A program made the position numbers and the translations under genes. 43,917 bases of DNA from Methanobacteriota archaeon (GTDB taxonomy: Archaea; Halobacteriota; Methanomicrobia; Methanomicrobiales; Methanoculleaceae): assembly GCA_030446015.1 (NCBI GenBank), contig JASUSO010000011.1:1-43917 (forward strand). Direction: 5' to 3'. The notes under the pieces are model-generated. The model had not been told where the DNA came from, ran no database searches, and saw only the letters and a program-made list of their open reading frames with translations. Positions 25,642-33,288 of the stretch are shown piece after piece. Within the stretch, counting starts at the first letter, position 1, and each line of letters begins with the position of its first letter.

Positions 25642-26457
25642 ATGAAAGCACACCTGCTTCTCATTACTGGACTGCTGATCGCAGCAACCGCCGCTTTCGC
25701 ATGCGGATGTACCGGAACTACCGCCGATACACCGGCGGAGACCGACACAACAAAACCCGAGCTGCTCGTCTACTGCGGCGCGGGCATGCGCGAACCGATG
25801 GAAGAGATCGCGGCGACCTTCACGAACCGGACAGGCATCCCGATCAACTTCATCTTCGGCGGGTCGAACACCCTCCTTACCCAGATGGAACTGACGGGGA
25901 TGGGCGACGTCTACATGCCGGGAGCAACCGCCTACTTCGATGCGGCCCGCGAGAAGGGGCTGGTCGAGGAGGAGCACCTGATCGTCTACCATGTCCCGGT
26001 CATCGCCGTCCCGAAGGGCAACCCCGCAGGCATCACCAGTCTTGAGGATATGGCAAAACCCGGGGTTCGGGTGGCGCTCGGCGACACCGCCACTGCCATC
26101 GGGGAACTGACCGACAAACTCCTGGCGAAGAACAACCTCCTTGATGACGTGAACAAGAACGTCGTGACCCGTTCCGGCACGGTAAACGAACTGCTGGTCT
26201 ACATCTCCATGGGGCAGGCCGACGTTGGTATCATCTGGGAGGATCTCTACGTGCCGGAGAAGATGGACCTCATCTACATCCCGAACGCTGACAACCTGGT
26301 CAAGATCGTCCCCATCGGGGTGCTGACGTCTTCAGAGCATCCCACTGAAGCCGAACAGTTCACCGCATTCGTCATTTCCGACGAAGGCAAAGAGATCTTC
26401 ACCCGGCACGGGTTCGTCACCTACCCAAGCGACACCTACGCGGATGTCAAACCCTGA
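25642..26457 (+). CDS. modA: Molybdate ABC transporter substrate-binding protein ModA
   Basis: 271 residues. Lipoprotein-type signal MKAHLLLITGLLIAATAAFACGC, then the ModA fold: LLVYCGAGMREPMEEIAATF, INFIFGGSNTLLTQMEL, GDVYMPGATAYFDAAREKG, PKGNPAGITSLEDMAKPGV and GQADVGIIWEDL. Ser/Thr-rich loops at the start of the lobes bind the tetrahedral oxyanion. First gene of modA - trmO-like - modB - modC. It differs clearly from the three TupA-like proteins in this window. Substrate could be molybdate or tungstate. Confidence 0.88.
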   Translation: MKAHLLLITGLLIAATAAFACGCTGTTADTPAETDTTKPELLVYCGAGMREPMEEIAATFTNRTGIPINFIFGGSNTLLTQMELTGMGDVYMPGATAYFDAAREKGLVEEEHLIVYHVPVIAVPKGNPAGITSLEDMAKPGVRVALGDTATAIGELTDKLLAKNNLLDDVNKNVVTRSGTVNELLVYISMGQADVGIIWEDLYVPEKMDLIYIPNADNLVKIVPIGVLTSSEHPTEAEQFTAFVISDEGKEIFTRHGFVTYPSDTYADVKP

Positions 26458-26483
26458 TAAAACCAGGAAAGGAGAGATGTCAC

Positions 26484-26987
26484 ATGGAAGTCACCTACCG
26501 GATCATCGGAACGATTCACTCGCCGTTCACTGACCAGGACACCACACCCATCCAGAGCATCTTCTCCGAAGCGGAGGGGACGATCGAGGTCTTCCCCGAG
26601 TATGCCGGGGGGCTTGAAGGGGTCGAGGGGTTCTCACACATCATCCTCCTCTACCACTTCCATCGGGCGAACGGCTTTAGCCTGCGCCAGCGCCCGTTCG
26701 TCGATGGCAGCAAAGAGCGGGGGATATTTGCCATACGCCACTTCAACCGCCCGAACCCGATCGGGATCTCCCTCGTCGAGGTCGTCTCCGTCGAGGGCAA
26801 CACCGTCCGCGTCCGCGGGATCGACGTGCTGGACGGCACCCCGCTCCTCGACATCAAACCCTACGTCCGCCAGTTCGACCACCGCGACGAGGTCAGGAGC
26901 GGTTGGGTCGACGCACGGCATATCGAGGAGGTAAAGGTCAGGAGTTTCTCGCCAAAGGACCTCCGGGAACATGAGGAGTCTTCATGA
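26484..26987 (+). CDS. TrmO/TsaA-fold (UPF0066) protein inside the mod operon
   Basis: 167 residues. TYRIIGTIHSPFTD, EGFSHIILLYHFHRA, the signature HFNRPNPIGISLVEV (RPNPIG at 89-94) and LDGTPLLDIKPYV define the TrmO/TsaA beta-barrel family. In bacteria TrmO methylates N6 of t6A37 in tRNA using SAM. Here the gene is embedded between modA and modB and overlaps modB by an ATGA junction, so it is translated with the transporter. A tRNA role or a metal/pterin-related role are both open. AGGAGAG precedes the ATG. Confidence 0.88.
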   Translation: MEVTYRIIGTIHSPFTDQDTTPIQSIFSEAEGTIEVFPEYAGGLEGVEGFSHIILLYHFHRANGFSLRQRPFVDGSKERGIFAIRHFNRPNPIGISLVEVVSVEGNTVRVRGIDVLDGTPLLDIKPYVRQFDHRDEVRSGWVDARHIEEVKVRSFSPKDLREHEESS

Positions 26988-27781
26988 ACCTGAAAAAACC
27001 CTCTTTTTTTCGGGCGGCGACCATCACGGTCGCTCTCCTCATCGCCATCTTCATTCTGCTGGTCATCCTCGGGGTGGTGACCCACTCCCCGATGGGCGTC
27101 TTCATCGAGTCCCTCTTCTCTGAGGAGATCCAGTTCGCCGTCCGGCTCTCGATCATCACCTCCGTCATCTCCACACTCCTCTGCATTCTGGTCGCCGTGC
27201 CGGTAGCCTATGCGCTCGCACGCTACTCGTTCCCGGGCAAGACAGTGATGAACATGCTGATGGATATCCCGATGGCGCTCCCGCCGCTCGTGGCGGGCGT
27301 GGGGCTTCTGCTCTTCTTCGGAGTATCCCCGATAGGTAAATCGCTTGCTGCGGCAGGGCTCACCGTCGTCTTTACACCGCTCGGGATCATCGTAGCGCAG
27401 TTCTTCGTGAACCTGCCCTACATGCTTCGAGTGACCCGCGCGACGTTTCAGAGTGTCAACCCCCGCTACGAGTACGTGGCAAAGACCCTCGGCTGCACCG
27501 ACGCGCAGGCCTTCTGGCGGGTCACCCTTCCCATGTCCTCAAACGGTCTCCTCGCCGGATCGGTGATCACCTGGTCAAAGGGAATCGGTGAATTCGGCGC
27601 CGCGCTGATGCTTGCCGGTGCAACGCGGATGAAGACCGAGACGCTCCCGCTCTCCCTCTTCCTGAACATGTCCATCGGAAAGCTCGAGTACGCCATCTCC
27701 GCAGCGACGATCCTCATCATGATCTCGATCGTCTCGCTATACGTCTTCGAGCGCTACGGCGGAGCCACGCACGTCTACTAG
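26984..27781 (+). CDS. modB: Molybdate ABC transporter permease ModB
   Basis: 265 residues with about six membrane helices (VALLIAIFILLVILGVV, LLCILVAVPVAYALARYSF, LPPLVAGVGLLLFFG). The EAA-type coupling loop is EYVAKTLGCTDAQAFWRVTLP with the conserved Gly. It starts within the stop of the TrmO-like gene (ATGA). Together with ModA and ModC it forms an importer of the molybdate/sulfate permease type. An internal T7 run near 27005 is within coding sequence, not a terminator. Confidence 0.93.
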   Translation: MNLKKPSFFRAATITVALLIAIFILLVILGVVTHSPMGVFIESLFSEEIQFAVRLSIITSVISTLLCILVAVPVAYALARYSFPGKTVMNMLMDIPMALPPLVAGVGLLLFFGVSPIGKSLAAAGLTVVFTPLGIIVAQFFVNLPYMLRVTRATFQSVNPRYEYVAKTLGCTDAQAFWRVTLPMSSNGLLAGSVITWSKGIGEFGAALMLAGATRMKTETLPLSLFLNMSIGKLEYAISAATILIMISIVSLYVFERYGGATHVY

Positions 27782-27790
27782 GAGGTACAC

Positions 27791-28849
27791 ATGCTTACCA
27801 TCGATTCGGTATCCAAGAGCCTCGGGGAGTTTACGCTCTCGAACGTCTCGCTCTCGATCGGAGACGGCGAATACTTCATCGTCCTCGGCCCCACAGGTGC
27901 AGGGAAGACGATCCTTCTTGAGACAATCGCAGGGATCTACAGCCCCGATGCCGGCAGGATTCTTCTGAACGGCCGGGACATCACGGACGTTCCCGCACGG
28001 GACAGGAACATCGGCATGGTCTATCAGGACTACATGCTCTTCCCGCACCTGACCGTTGAAGAGAACATCGGCTTCGGGCTGAAGTCCCGCCGCGCCGACC
28101 CCGTATTCATCCGTGGAAAAGTGGAGGAGAGCGCCGAACTCTTAAACATCAGCCATCTGCTCCACCGCTACCCGGGCACGCTCTCGGGCGGCGAGCAGCA
28201 GCGTGCGGCGATCGCCCGGGCACTGGTGATGGAGCCCGAAGCGCTGCTGCTGGACGAGCCGCTCTCCGCACTGGACGTGAAGACGCGTGAGAGCCTGCGG
28301 GTGGAACTCGCCCGGATTCACGAGGCAACCGGGATGACGATCGTCCATATCACCCATAACTTCGAGGAGGTCTTCGACCTCGCCGACCGGGTGGCGATCA
28401 TGCGCGGCGGCGAGGTGGTTCAGGTGGGAACTCCGGAGGAGATCTTCCGACGGCCGAACTCCGACTTCGTCGCGGGTTTTGTCGGGGTGGAGAACCTCTT
28501 TCGCGGGATGGGGTCGTCCACCGGGACGGTTGCGGTGGGGAATCTCCGGATACAGGTGGAGAACGCCATCAGTGGTCCCGTCTCCGTTGCCATCCGACCG
28601 GAAGATATCCTGCTGTCGAAGACCGCCCTGCCGGAGAACGAAAAGAATGTCTTTCTCGGTCGCATCGATTCGGTGCGGCCTAACGGGGGGCTGGTCAGGG
28701 TCTTTGTGAATACGGGGATCCCGTTCCAGGTGACGCTGACCCGGCAGGGGTTCGAAGAGGCCGGTATCGCCCCGGGCGATGCTGTTTACCTCGCCTTCCG
28801 GCCATCGTCAGCCCACGTCTACCCTTCCGGCGCTCCGGAAGAGGCCTGA
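27791..28849 (+). CDS. modC: Molybdate ABC transporter ATP-binding protein ModC
   Basis: 352 residues. Walker A GPTGAGKT (33-40), signature LSGGEQQRAAIARAL, Walker B ALLLDEPLSALD and the His switch in IVHITHNFEEV are complete. A C-terminal TOBE/MOP-type region (VAIRPEDILLSKTALPENEK to the end) likely binds the oxyanion and gives trans-inhibition, as known for archaeal ModC. GGAGGT sits upstream of ATG 27791, ten bases after modB. Last gene of the operon; it runs tail to tail against the MscS gene. Confidence 0.93.
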   Translation: MLTIDSVSKSLGEFTLSNVSLSIGDGEYFIVLGPTGAGKTILLETIAGIYSPDAGRILLNGRDITDVPARDRNIGMVYQDYMLFPHLTVEENIGFGLKSRRADPVFIRGKVEESAELLNISHLLHRYPGTLSGGEQQRAAIARALVMEPEALLLDEPLSALDVKTRESLRVELARIHEATGMTIVHITHNFEEVFDLADRVAIMRGGEVVQVGTPEEIFRRPNSDFVAGFVGVENLFRGMGSSTGTVAVGNLRIQVENAISGPVSVAIRPEDILLSKTALPENEKNVFLGRIDSVRPNGGLVRVFVNTGIPFQVTLTRQGFEEAGIAPGDAVYLAFRPSSAHVYPSGAPEEA

Positions 28850-28856
28850 CCACCCC

Positions 28857-29828
28857 TCACATCGCCTGTCCGGGTGGGACACCCCTCTCATGGGCTGCGC
28901 GTTCCAGGGGAGACGCCGCAAGTTCCGTCCCGGGCTCTTCCTCCAGTTTCTTCTCGTCAAGGAGGTCCTCGGCCTTCAGCCGTTCGACGACCCGTTCCAG
29001 GTACTCCGAGACGATCCGGTCTCTCTCGGAGATCTGCCGGATCCAGACCCGCACCGTCAGCCGGACCCACTCCTCCTTGATCGACGAGATCATGACCTTC
29101 GGCTCGAAGAGCGTGTTGCCGGCACGCGGGAGGTCGGAGGAGAGGCGCCCGATGTACGGGAGATCGAAGAGGTTCTGGAGGGCGGACCGCTCGGCCGGCT
29201 CGACATGGGTCAGGATCAGGGGATGGTCGCGCGCGGCGGCGATCGCGATCTCCTCCACCCGGGTGAGATCCGCGGTGACCGGGACGGCGAGCGGGATCGC
29301 GACCTCAAGAATCCCTGCGCGGGAGTAGTTGATGACCTTTGAGGTGATGATGCTCGAGTTCGGCGTGAGGATGAGGCCGCCGTCGAGCCCCTTGAGGGTC
29401 GTGGTCGTGAGGGAGATGTCCTGCACCTTTCCGGGCACGGTTTCCGGCCTCCCGCTGACGCTCACCCACTCCTCGAGCTGGATGGGGCGGTTGATCGTGA
29501 TCAGGACGCCCGCGATGACGTTCTGGATGATCTGGCGCGACGAGAAGGCTACGACGATACCGAGGATACCGAGCGATGCGGCAAAAGCCGTCGGGTCGAA
29601 GGCGAGAAAGTGCCGGGCGCTCGCGTAGCCCCCGCCGAGGATGACGGTATACTGCAGGATAGCCGCCGTCCACTTGGCCGCCCCCGGTGAGACCCGTCCG
29701 TCCAGCACTCGCCGGAGAAGCATGTAGGCAAGGTTGCCGAGGATGATAAGCCCGATAACGGTGAGGATGAACACGAAGAACGCGTCAATGCTTACCCCGC
29801 CGATGAGGAGTGGCTCGCCTGACTGCAT
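28857..29828 (-). CDS. Small-conductance mechanosensitive channel (MscS family)
   Basis: 323 residues. Three N-terminal membrane helices (FFVFILTVIGLIILGNLAYML, AAILQYTVILGGGYASA, and the pore helix FAASLGILGIVVAFSSRQII) precede the MscS beta domain (FNRPIQ-like INRPIQLEEWVSVSG, LKGLDGGLILTPNSSI) and a cytoplasmic alpha/beta vestibule. It releases solutes on hypo-osmotic shock. It sits in the Mo/W island on the opposite strand without an obvious functional tie. Confidence 0.93.
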   Translation of the reverse strand: MQSGEPLLIGGVSIDAFFVFILTVIGLIILGNLAYMLLRRVLDGRVSPGAAKWTAAILQYTVILGGGYASARHFLAFDPTAFAASLGILGIVVAFSSRQIIQNVIAGVLITINRPIQLEEWVSVSGRPETVPGKVQDISLTTTTLKGLDGGLILTPNSSIITSKVINYSRAGILEVAIPLAVPVTADLTRVEEIAIAAARDHPLILTHVEPAERSALQNLFDLPYIGRLSSDLPRAGNTLFEPKVMISSIKEEWVRLTVRVWIRQISERDRIVSEYLERVVERLKAEDLLDEKKLEEEPGTELAASPLERAAHERGVPPGQAM

Positions 29829-29855
29829 TGAGAGAGTAATTGGTGAGCGGGAGAG

Positions 29856-30212
29856 TTAACCTCTCCGTTGCGCCGCCTGGATCTCGAGCGCCCGGAGAAC
29901 CCCGGAACCCAGGACCTCCGCCGCGCGATCGCCGTGCCGCCCCGCCATGACCGCGAGGAGGCGCTCGGTGCCCGCGGCCGTGGTGGAGATGCCGACCCGC
30001 TCGATCCTGCGGATCAGTCCGTCCCGCTCCATCTCCCCGAACCGGGGAAGGACGTAGTAGTGCGGGATCCCGAGGTGCTCGGCAAGTTTCCGTGTCGTCG
30101 GGAACCGCAGCGAGATGCCGTCCGGGGAAAAACTGACAGTGACGCACCGGTCCTCTTCGAGGAGGATCCGGACGGCCGCATCGATTATGTCGTCGTACTC
30201 GTGTGTGGACAT
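29856..30212 (-). CDS. Winged-helix-like protein, candidate regulator
   Basis: 118 residues from ATG 30212 (MSTHEYDDIIDAAVRILLEE). The upstream frame to 30350 is antisense noise. A winged-helix pattern is visible: FPTTRKLAEHLGIPHYYVLPRFGEMERDGLIRRIERVGISTTAAG, where TTRKLAEHLGIPHYYV looks like the recognition helix region. No ModE-type ligand domain is present. Placed between the MscS gene and the small gene next to the MoSto-like protein, it is a positional candidate for local control, but this is inference only. Confidence 0.7.
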   Translation of the reverse strand: MSTHEYDDIIDAAVRILLEEDRCVTVSFSPDGISLRFPTTRKLAEHLGIPHYYVLPRFGEMERDGLIRRIERVGISTTAAGTERLLAVMAGRHGDRAAEVLGSGVLRALEIQAAQRRG

Positions 30213-30241
30213 CCGATCGTAACAGTACTCGTGTCCGGCGC

Positions 30242-30247
30242 AAAAAA
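30242..30247 (-). terminator. T-run terminator after the 78-residue gene
   Basis: Six A on the + strand, about 15 bases past the stop (30262) of the minus-strand gene and before the winged-helix gene. Confidence 0.4.
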
Positions 30248-30261
30248 GGGGGTCGGTCTGG

Positions 30262-30498
30262 TTACGCAGCTTCCGCTGCCTGCATCTCGCCCCGCTCTTC
30301 TTCGGGCATCTCCTCGAGGTAGACGATCTCCGCCCCGATGTCCTTTGCAATCTGTTCGAGCTCCACCTTCCGGAAGTGCGTTCCCTCCACCTTCAGGTGC
30401 TTCTCCTCGCCCTGCTCTTCGACGACGGCGACGACGCGGAACCGGGGCTGTTTGACGCCGGTACCGACTTTCTGGCGTTCACGTGCATAGATCTTCAT
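30262..30498 (-). CDS. 78-residue protein divergent from the MoSto-like gene
   Basis: From ATG 30498: MKIYARERQKVGTGVKQPRF, then RVVAVVEEQGEEKHLKVEGTHFRKVELEQIAKDIGAEIVYLEEMP and an acidic Glu/Ala-rich tail. It looks like a compact alpha/beta protein, soluble. I recognise no family. The longer frame to 30618 would cover the divergent promoter and is rejected. It shares a 92-base intergenic region, with a strong palindrome, with the MoSto-like storage gene, so co-control is likely. Confidence 0.7.
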   Translation of the reverse strand: MKIYARERQKVGTGVKQPRFRVVAVVEEQGEEKHLKVEGTHFRKVELEQIAKDIGAEIVYLEEMPEEERGEMQAAEAA

Positions 30499-30522
30499 CG
30501 TTTTCCCATCCCATACCAGTTG

Positions 30523-30540
30523 GTATATCAGCAGATATAC
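30523..30540. promoter_or_regulatory. Palindromic operator candidate between the MoSto-like gene and its divergent neighbour
   Basis: GTATATC-AGCA-GATATAC, perfect 7-base arms, flanked by TTG on the left and, after one more pair of bases, CAA on the right. It lies 25-42 bases upstream of the minus-strand ATG at 30498, right on the expected TATA position, and about 50-68 bases upstream of ATG 30591. A TATA-like AGATATTTAAC (about 30546-30556) serves the + strand gene. Confidence 0.55.
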
Positions 30541-30590
30541 ACCAAAGATATTTAACTGTTTCTCCCGCATATGAAGTAAGGACTGATACC

Positions 30591-31397
30591 ATGGCAGAAC
30601 GATTTGAGATGGAATCAAGGTTCCGCGGCGAGAGTCTGGTTCGGCGCGGCCTCCTCCGCGAGACCCGGACCGGGCAGCAGGTCAGGATCATGCCCGACCT
30701 GAACGTGATCAAGCTCGGCGGCCACGGGGTCATCGACTACGGGCGGGAAGTCCTCTTTCCCCTGATCGAGGAGATCGGTGAACTCTCCCGCACCAACAAG
30801 ATACTGGTCGCCACCGGCGGCGGTGTCCGGGTGCGGCACATCCTTGACGTCGGGATCGATCTCGGAATGCCGACGGGCGTGCTTGCGGAACTGGCGGGCA
30901 AGGTCAGCGAGCAGAACGCGATCATGATCTCGCTCCTCTTCTCGAAGTACAACGGCACCCGGATCCACACCGGCGATCTCCTAAATCTCCCTTCGCTGAT
31001 ATCCCTCGGGATGCTCCCGGTCGTGCAGGGCACCCCGCCCTACGGGCTGTACGAGCACCCCCCGAAACTCGGGAGCATCCCGCCGCACCGGACGGATACC
31101 GGAGCGTTCTTGATGGCGGAGGTCGTCGGCGCGAAGAACTGCATCCTCGGGAAGAACGTGGACGGCCTCTTCACCGAGAACCCGTTCGTGAACCCCGACG
31201 CCGAGTTCATCCCGGAGATCACCGCCGACGAGCTGATCGAGATGGAGATGGAGGATATGGTGCTCGAACCGATGGCCGTCGAACTCCTCCGGGACGCCGT
31301 CCACGTCAAAGAGATCAAGATCGTGAACGCCCATGTGCCGGGGAACATCACGAATGCCGTCAACGGGGAGCGGGTCGGCACCATCATCCGGGCCTGA
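30591..31397 (+). CDS. Molybdenum/tungsten storage protein (MoSto)-like amino acid kinase-fold protein
   Basis: 268 residues from ATG 30591, about the length of Azotobacter MosA/MosB (near 270). Amino-acid-kinase fold: VIKLGGH (39-45), ATGGGVR (74-80). Features shared with MoSto subunits as I recall them: PPYGLYEHPPKLGSIPPHRT (149-168) then DTGAFLMAE, NVDGLFTENP (189-198), AEFIPEITADEL, and VNAHVPGNITNAV with GERVGTIIRA at the end. True UMP kinases lack the IPPHRTDTGAF block. MoSto packs polyoxomolybdate or tungstate clusters in a hexameric cage using ATP. The Mo/W transporter setting supports this. One subunit only is encoded here, so a homo-oligomer is inferred. Confidence 0.85.
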   Translation: MAERFEMESRFRGESLVRRGLLRETRTGQQVRIMPDLNVIKLGGHGVIDYGREVLFPLIEEIGELSRTNKILVATGGGVRVRHILDVGIDLGMPTGVLAELAGKVSEQNAIMISLLFSKYNGTRIHTGDLLNLPSLISLGMLPVVQGTPPYGLYEHPPKLGSIPPHRTDTGAFLMAEVVGAKNCILGKNVDGLFTENPFVNPDAEFIPEITADELIEMEMEDMVLEPMAVELLRDAVHVKEIKIVNAHVPGNITNAVNGERVGTIIRA

Positions 31398-31413
31398 CTG
31401 CCTCAAGTCAACC

Positions 31414-31419
31414 TTTTTT
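31414..31419 (+). terminator. T-run terminator after the MoSto-like gene
   Basis: Six T, 17 bases after the stop at 31397, before the promoter of the TiaS-like gene. Confidence 0.4.
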
Positions 31420-31483
31420 CATTAACTCTGGAGAAGCCTTCTTGAACGTTGCGCACAGATCTTTACAGCACACGAGCGATTCC

Positions 31484-32182
31484 ATGACCATCTATCTTGG
31501 CATTGACGACACCGACACACGCGAGTCCCGGGGAACCGGACGGCTCGCACGCGCAATAGCAGCAGAACTCACCCGGTCGTACACGGTGACCGGGGTGACC
31601 CGCCACCAGCTCTTTGTCCATCCCGCCGTCCCCTACACCTCCCACAACAGCTCCGCGGTCATCCACATCCAGGATACCGGGAACGGGATCGCGGCCGACG
31701 TCTTCGCGGCGGCAAAGGAACTGATGCTCGCCGACTTCATCGAGGGGAGCGACCCGGGGATCTGCGTCGCCTCCGACTCCGCGATCAACGGCGACCTTAC
31801 CCGCTTCGGCCTCTCCGCGAAGACGAGCGTCGTGACGCAGGACCGGGCGCGGACGCTTGCCCGCGAGGCCGGAGTCCTCCTCGAAGGGCTTGGCGGCACC
31901 GAAGACGGCGTCATCGGCGCGCTTGCCGGGGTCGGGCTTGCGGCGTCGGGGAACGACGGCCGGTTCGTCCAGAAGGGAACGATCCGCGACCTCCGCGGCA
32001 CCCAGACGGTCGCCGCGATCCTCGCCTCCGGGGTCGACCGGGTGATGACCCGGGACGGGGCGGCGGTCGGGGAAGGCACCGTCGCACTCAAAAAGTTCCC
32101 GAAGCCAGCGTTCATCGGCGGGAAGGCAATCCTCTACGTCGAGGCGGACGGGGACGCCTACCGCGATATTGTGGTGGGCTGA
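31484..32182 (+). CDS. Free-standing TiaS kinase-domain-like protein
   Basis: 232 residues from ATG 31484 (a TTG at 31442 is less likely). MTIYLGIDDTDTRESRGTGR carries the GIDDTD motif (residues 6-11) of the tRNA-Ile2 agmatinylcytidine synthase TiaS kinase domain; HPAVPYTSHNSSAVIHI and GVIGALAGVGLAASGNDGRF also match that domain in order. TiaS itself is over 400 residues and has ferredoxin-like, OB and zinc-ribbon tRNA-binding parts, none of which is here. It is therefore probably an ATP-using enzyme with another substrate. It lies between the MoSto-like gene and the second tup operon. Confidence 0.75.
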   Translation: MTIYLGIDDTDTRESRGTGRLARAIAAELTRSYTVTGVTRHQLFVHPAVPYTSHNSSAVIHIQDTGNGIAADVFAAAKELMLADFIEGSDPGICVASDSAINGDLTRFGLSAKTSVVTQDRARTLAREAGVLLEGLGGTEDGVIGALAGVGLAASGNDGRFVQKGTIRDLRGTQTVAAILASGVDRVMTRDGAAVGEGTVALKKFPKPAFIGGKAILYVEADGDAYRDIVVG

Positions 32183-32243
32183 AGGCAGAATAAACAATAT
32201 TTCTTTTAAAAACTCGAGATGTAAAAACCATTAATTATATTAA

Positions 32244-32277
32244 GTTACCATTAACTCAAAACGCATCTCTTTAAATG
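32244..32277 (+). promoter_or_regulatory. Promoter of the second tupABC operon
   Basis: GTTA-CCAT-TAAC (32244-32255) is an inverted repeat of GTTA halves; TTTAAATG (32270-32277) is the likely TATA box 31-38 bases before ATG 32308. GTTAAC/GTTACC elements also occur before the other binding-protein genes. Confidence 0.4.
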
Positions 32278-32307
32278 CACATATGCTGATACTTCTCTCT
32301 GATACCT

Positions 32308-33231
32308 ATGTACAGACGAACAATTTTCGCCGTTGCGGCCGTAATGGTCGCTCTTCTGTTCATCTGCGGCTGTACCGGGACGACAACCGATCAGACTCCC
32401 GCAGAAAAGCAGCAACTCCGTATCGCTACGACGACGAGCCTCTATGACACGAAGCTCCTCGACCACCTCACACCGATCTTCGAGGAGAAGTACAACGCTG
32501 AGGTGCTGATCGTCTCCGGCGGAACCGGCAAGGCGATCGAGTATGGACAGCGGGGCGATGTCGACGTCCTGATGGTGCACGACCGTGCACGTGAAGATGC
32601 CTTCCTCGCCGACGGCTATGGTGTCAACCGGCGCGTATTCGCCTACAACTACTTCGTCGTCATCGGACCCGAGTCCGACCCGGCCGGCATCAAGGGCATG
32701 GGCCCCGTGCAGGCCTTCAAGACGATCTACGCTGCCGGCGAGAGCAACACCCCCGGTGTAACCTTCATCTCACGCGGCGACGCATCGGGCACGCACTCGA
32801 AGGAGCAGGCAATCTGGAAGGCTGCCGGATTTAACTACTCGACAGATATCCAGGGCAACGACTGGTACCAGGAGGCCGGGACCGGCATGGGTGCGACCAT
32901 TGCGATGACAAACGAGAAGCAGGCCTACGCTCTCTCCGACATCGGGACATTCCTTGCCTACAAGGGCGATGTTGACCTCGTAGCGCTCGTCGACGAGGGT
33001 GATGCCCTGCTCAACGTCTACTGCGCAATGCAGATCAACCCCGAGAAGTACCCCGACACCAACATCGCCCTCGCGAAGGAATGGACCAACTTCCTGATCT
33101 CTGACGAGATCCAGCAGGAGATCGCCTCCTTCGGTGTCGCAGAGTACGGCCAGCCGCTCTTCTACGCCGCCCAGAACGACTGGGAGAAGATCGGCGTGAC
33201 CGAAGCCGAAGTGAAGGACCCGGTCGCCTGA
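32308..33231 (+). CDS. tupA: Tungstate ABC transporter substrate-binding protein TupA, second operon
   Basis: 307 residues. Lipoprotein signal MYRRTIFAVAAVMVALLFICGC, then LRIATTTSLYDTKLLDHLTP, IVSGGTGKAIEYGQRGDVDV and FISRGDASGTHSKEQAIWKAAG, the TupA anion-site motifs. It is more diverged from the 19780 and 20856 copies than they are from each other, and lacks their Cys-rich C-terminal tail (it ends NDWEKIGVTEAEVKDPVA). It heads tupA-tupB-tupC number two. Confidence 0.9.
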   Translation: MYRRTIFAVAAVMVALLFICGCTGTTTDQTPAEKQQLRIATTTSLYDTKLLDHLTPIFEEKYNAEVLIVSGGTGKAIEYGQRGDVDVLMVHDRAREDAFLADGYGVNRRVFAYNYFVVIGPESDPAGIKGMGPVQAFKTIYAAGESNTPGVTFISRGDASGTHSKEQAIWKAAGFNYSTDIQGNDWYQEAGTGMGATIAMTNEKQAYALSDIGTFLAYKGDVDLVALVDEGDALLNVYCAMQINPEKYPDTNIALAKEWTNFLISDEIQQEIASFGVAEYGQPLFYAAQNDWEKIGVTEAEVKDPVA

Positions 33232-33250
33232 ACGGGCCACAACCCCACTC

Positions 33251-33257
33251 TTTTTTT
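33251..33257 (+). terminator. T7 run between tupA and tupB of the second operon
   Basis: Seven T, 19 bases after the tupA stop and 31 bases before the tupB ATG. It could be a partial terminator that makes the binding protein more abundant than the permease, a usual need in ABC importers. Inferred from position. Confidence 0.35.
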
Positions 33258-33288
33258 GCCTCCGGCCGATCAGAGATAGGTGTAGAAG

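Noticed and set aside
27004-27010. T7 run as a terminator before modB
   Set aside because: It lies inside modB coding sequence, in the SFF codons just after the start, and the operon clearly continues.
29856-30212. Calling the winged-helix protein ModE
   Set aside because: It has a DNA-binding-like part but no molybdate-binding (MOP) domain; only its position suggests a link.
30483-30590. Extension of the MoSto-like gene to the upstream ATG at 30483
   Set aside because: It would cover the divergent promoter and its palindrome and add 36 residues with no family match. ATG 30591 gives the expected length.
30591-31397. Labelling the MoSto-like gene as UMP kinase (pyrH)
   Set aside because: The fold is shared, but the IPPHRTDTGAF block and the overall pattern fit MoSto subunits better, and the setting is Mo/W transport, not pyrimidine metabolism.
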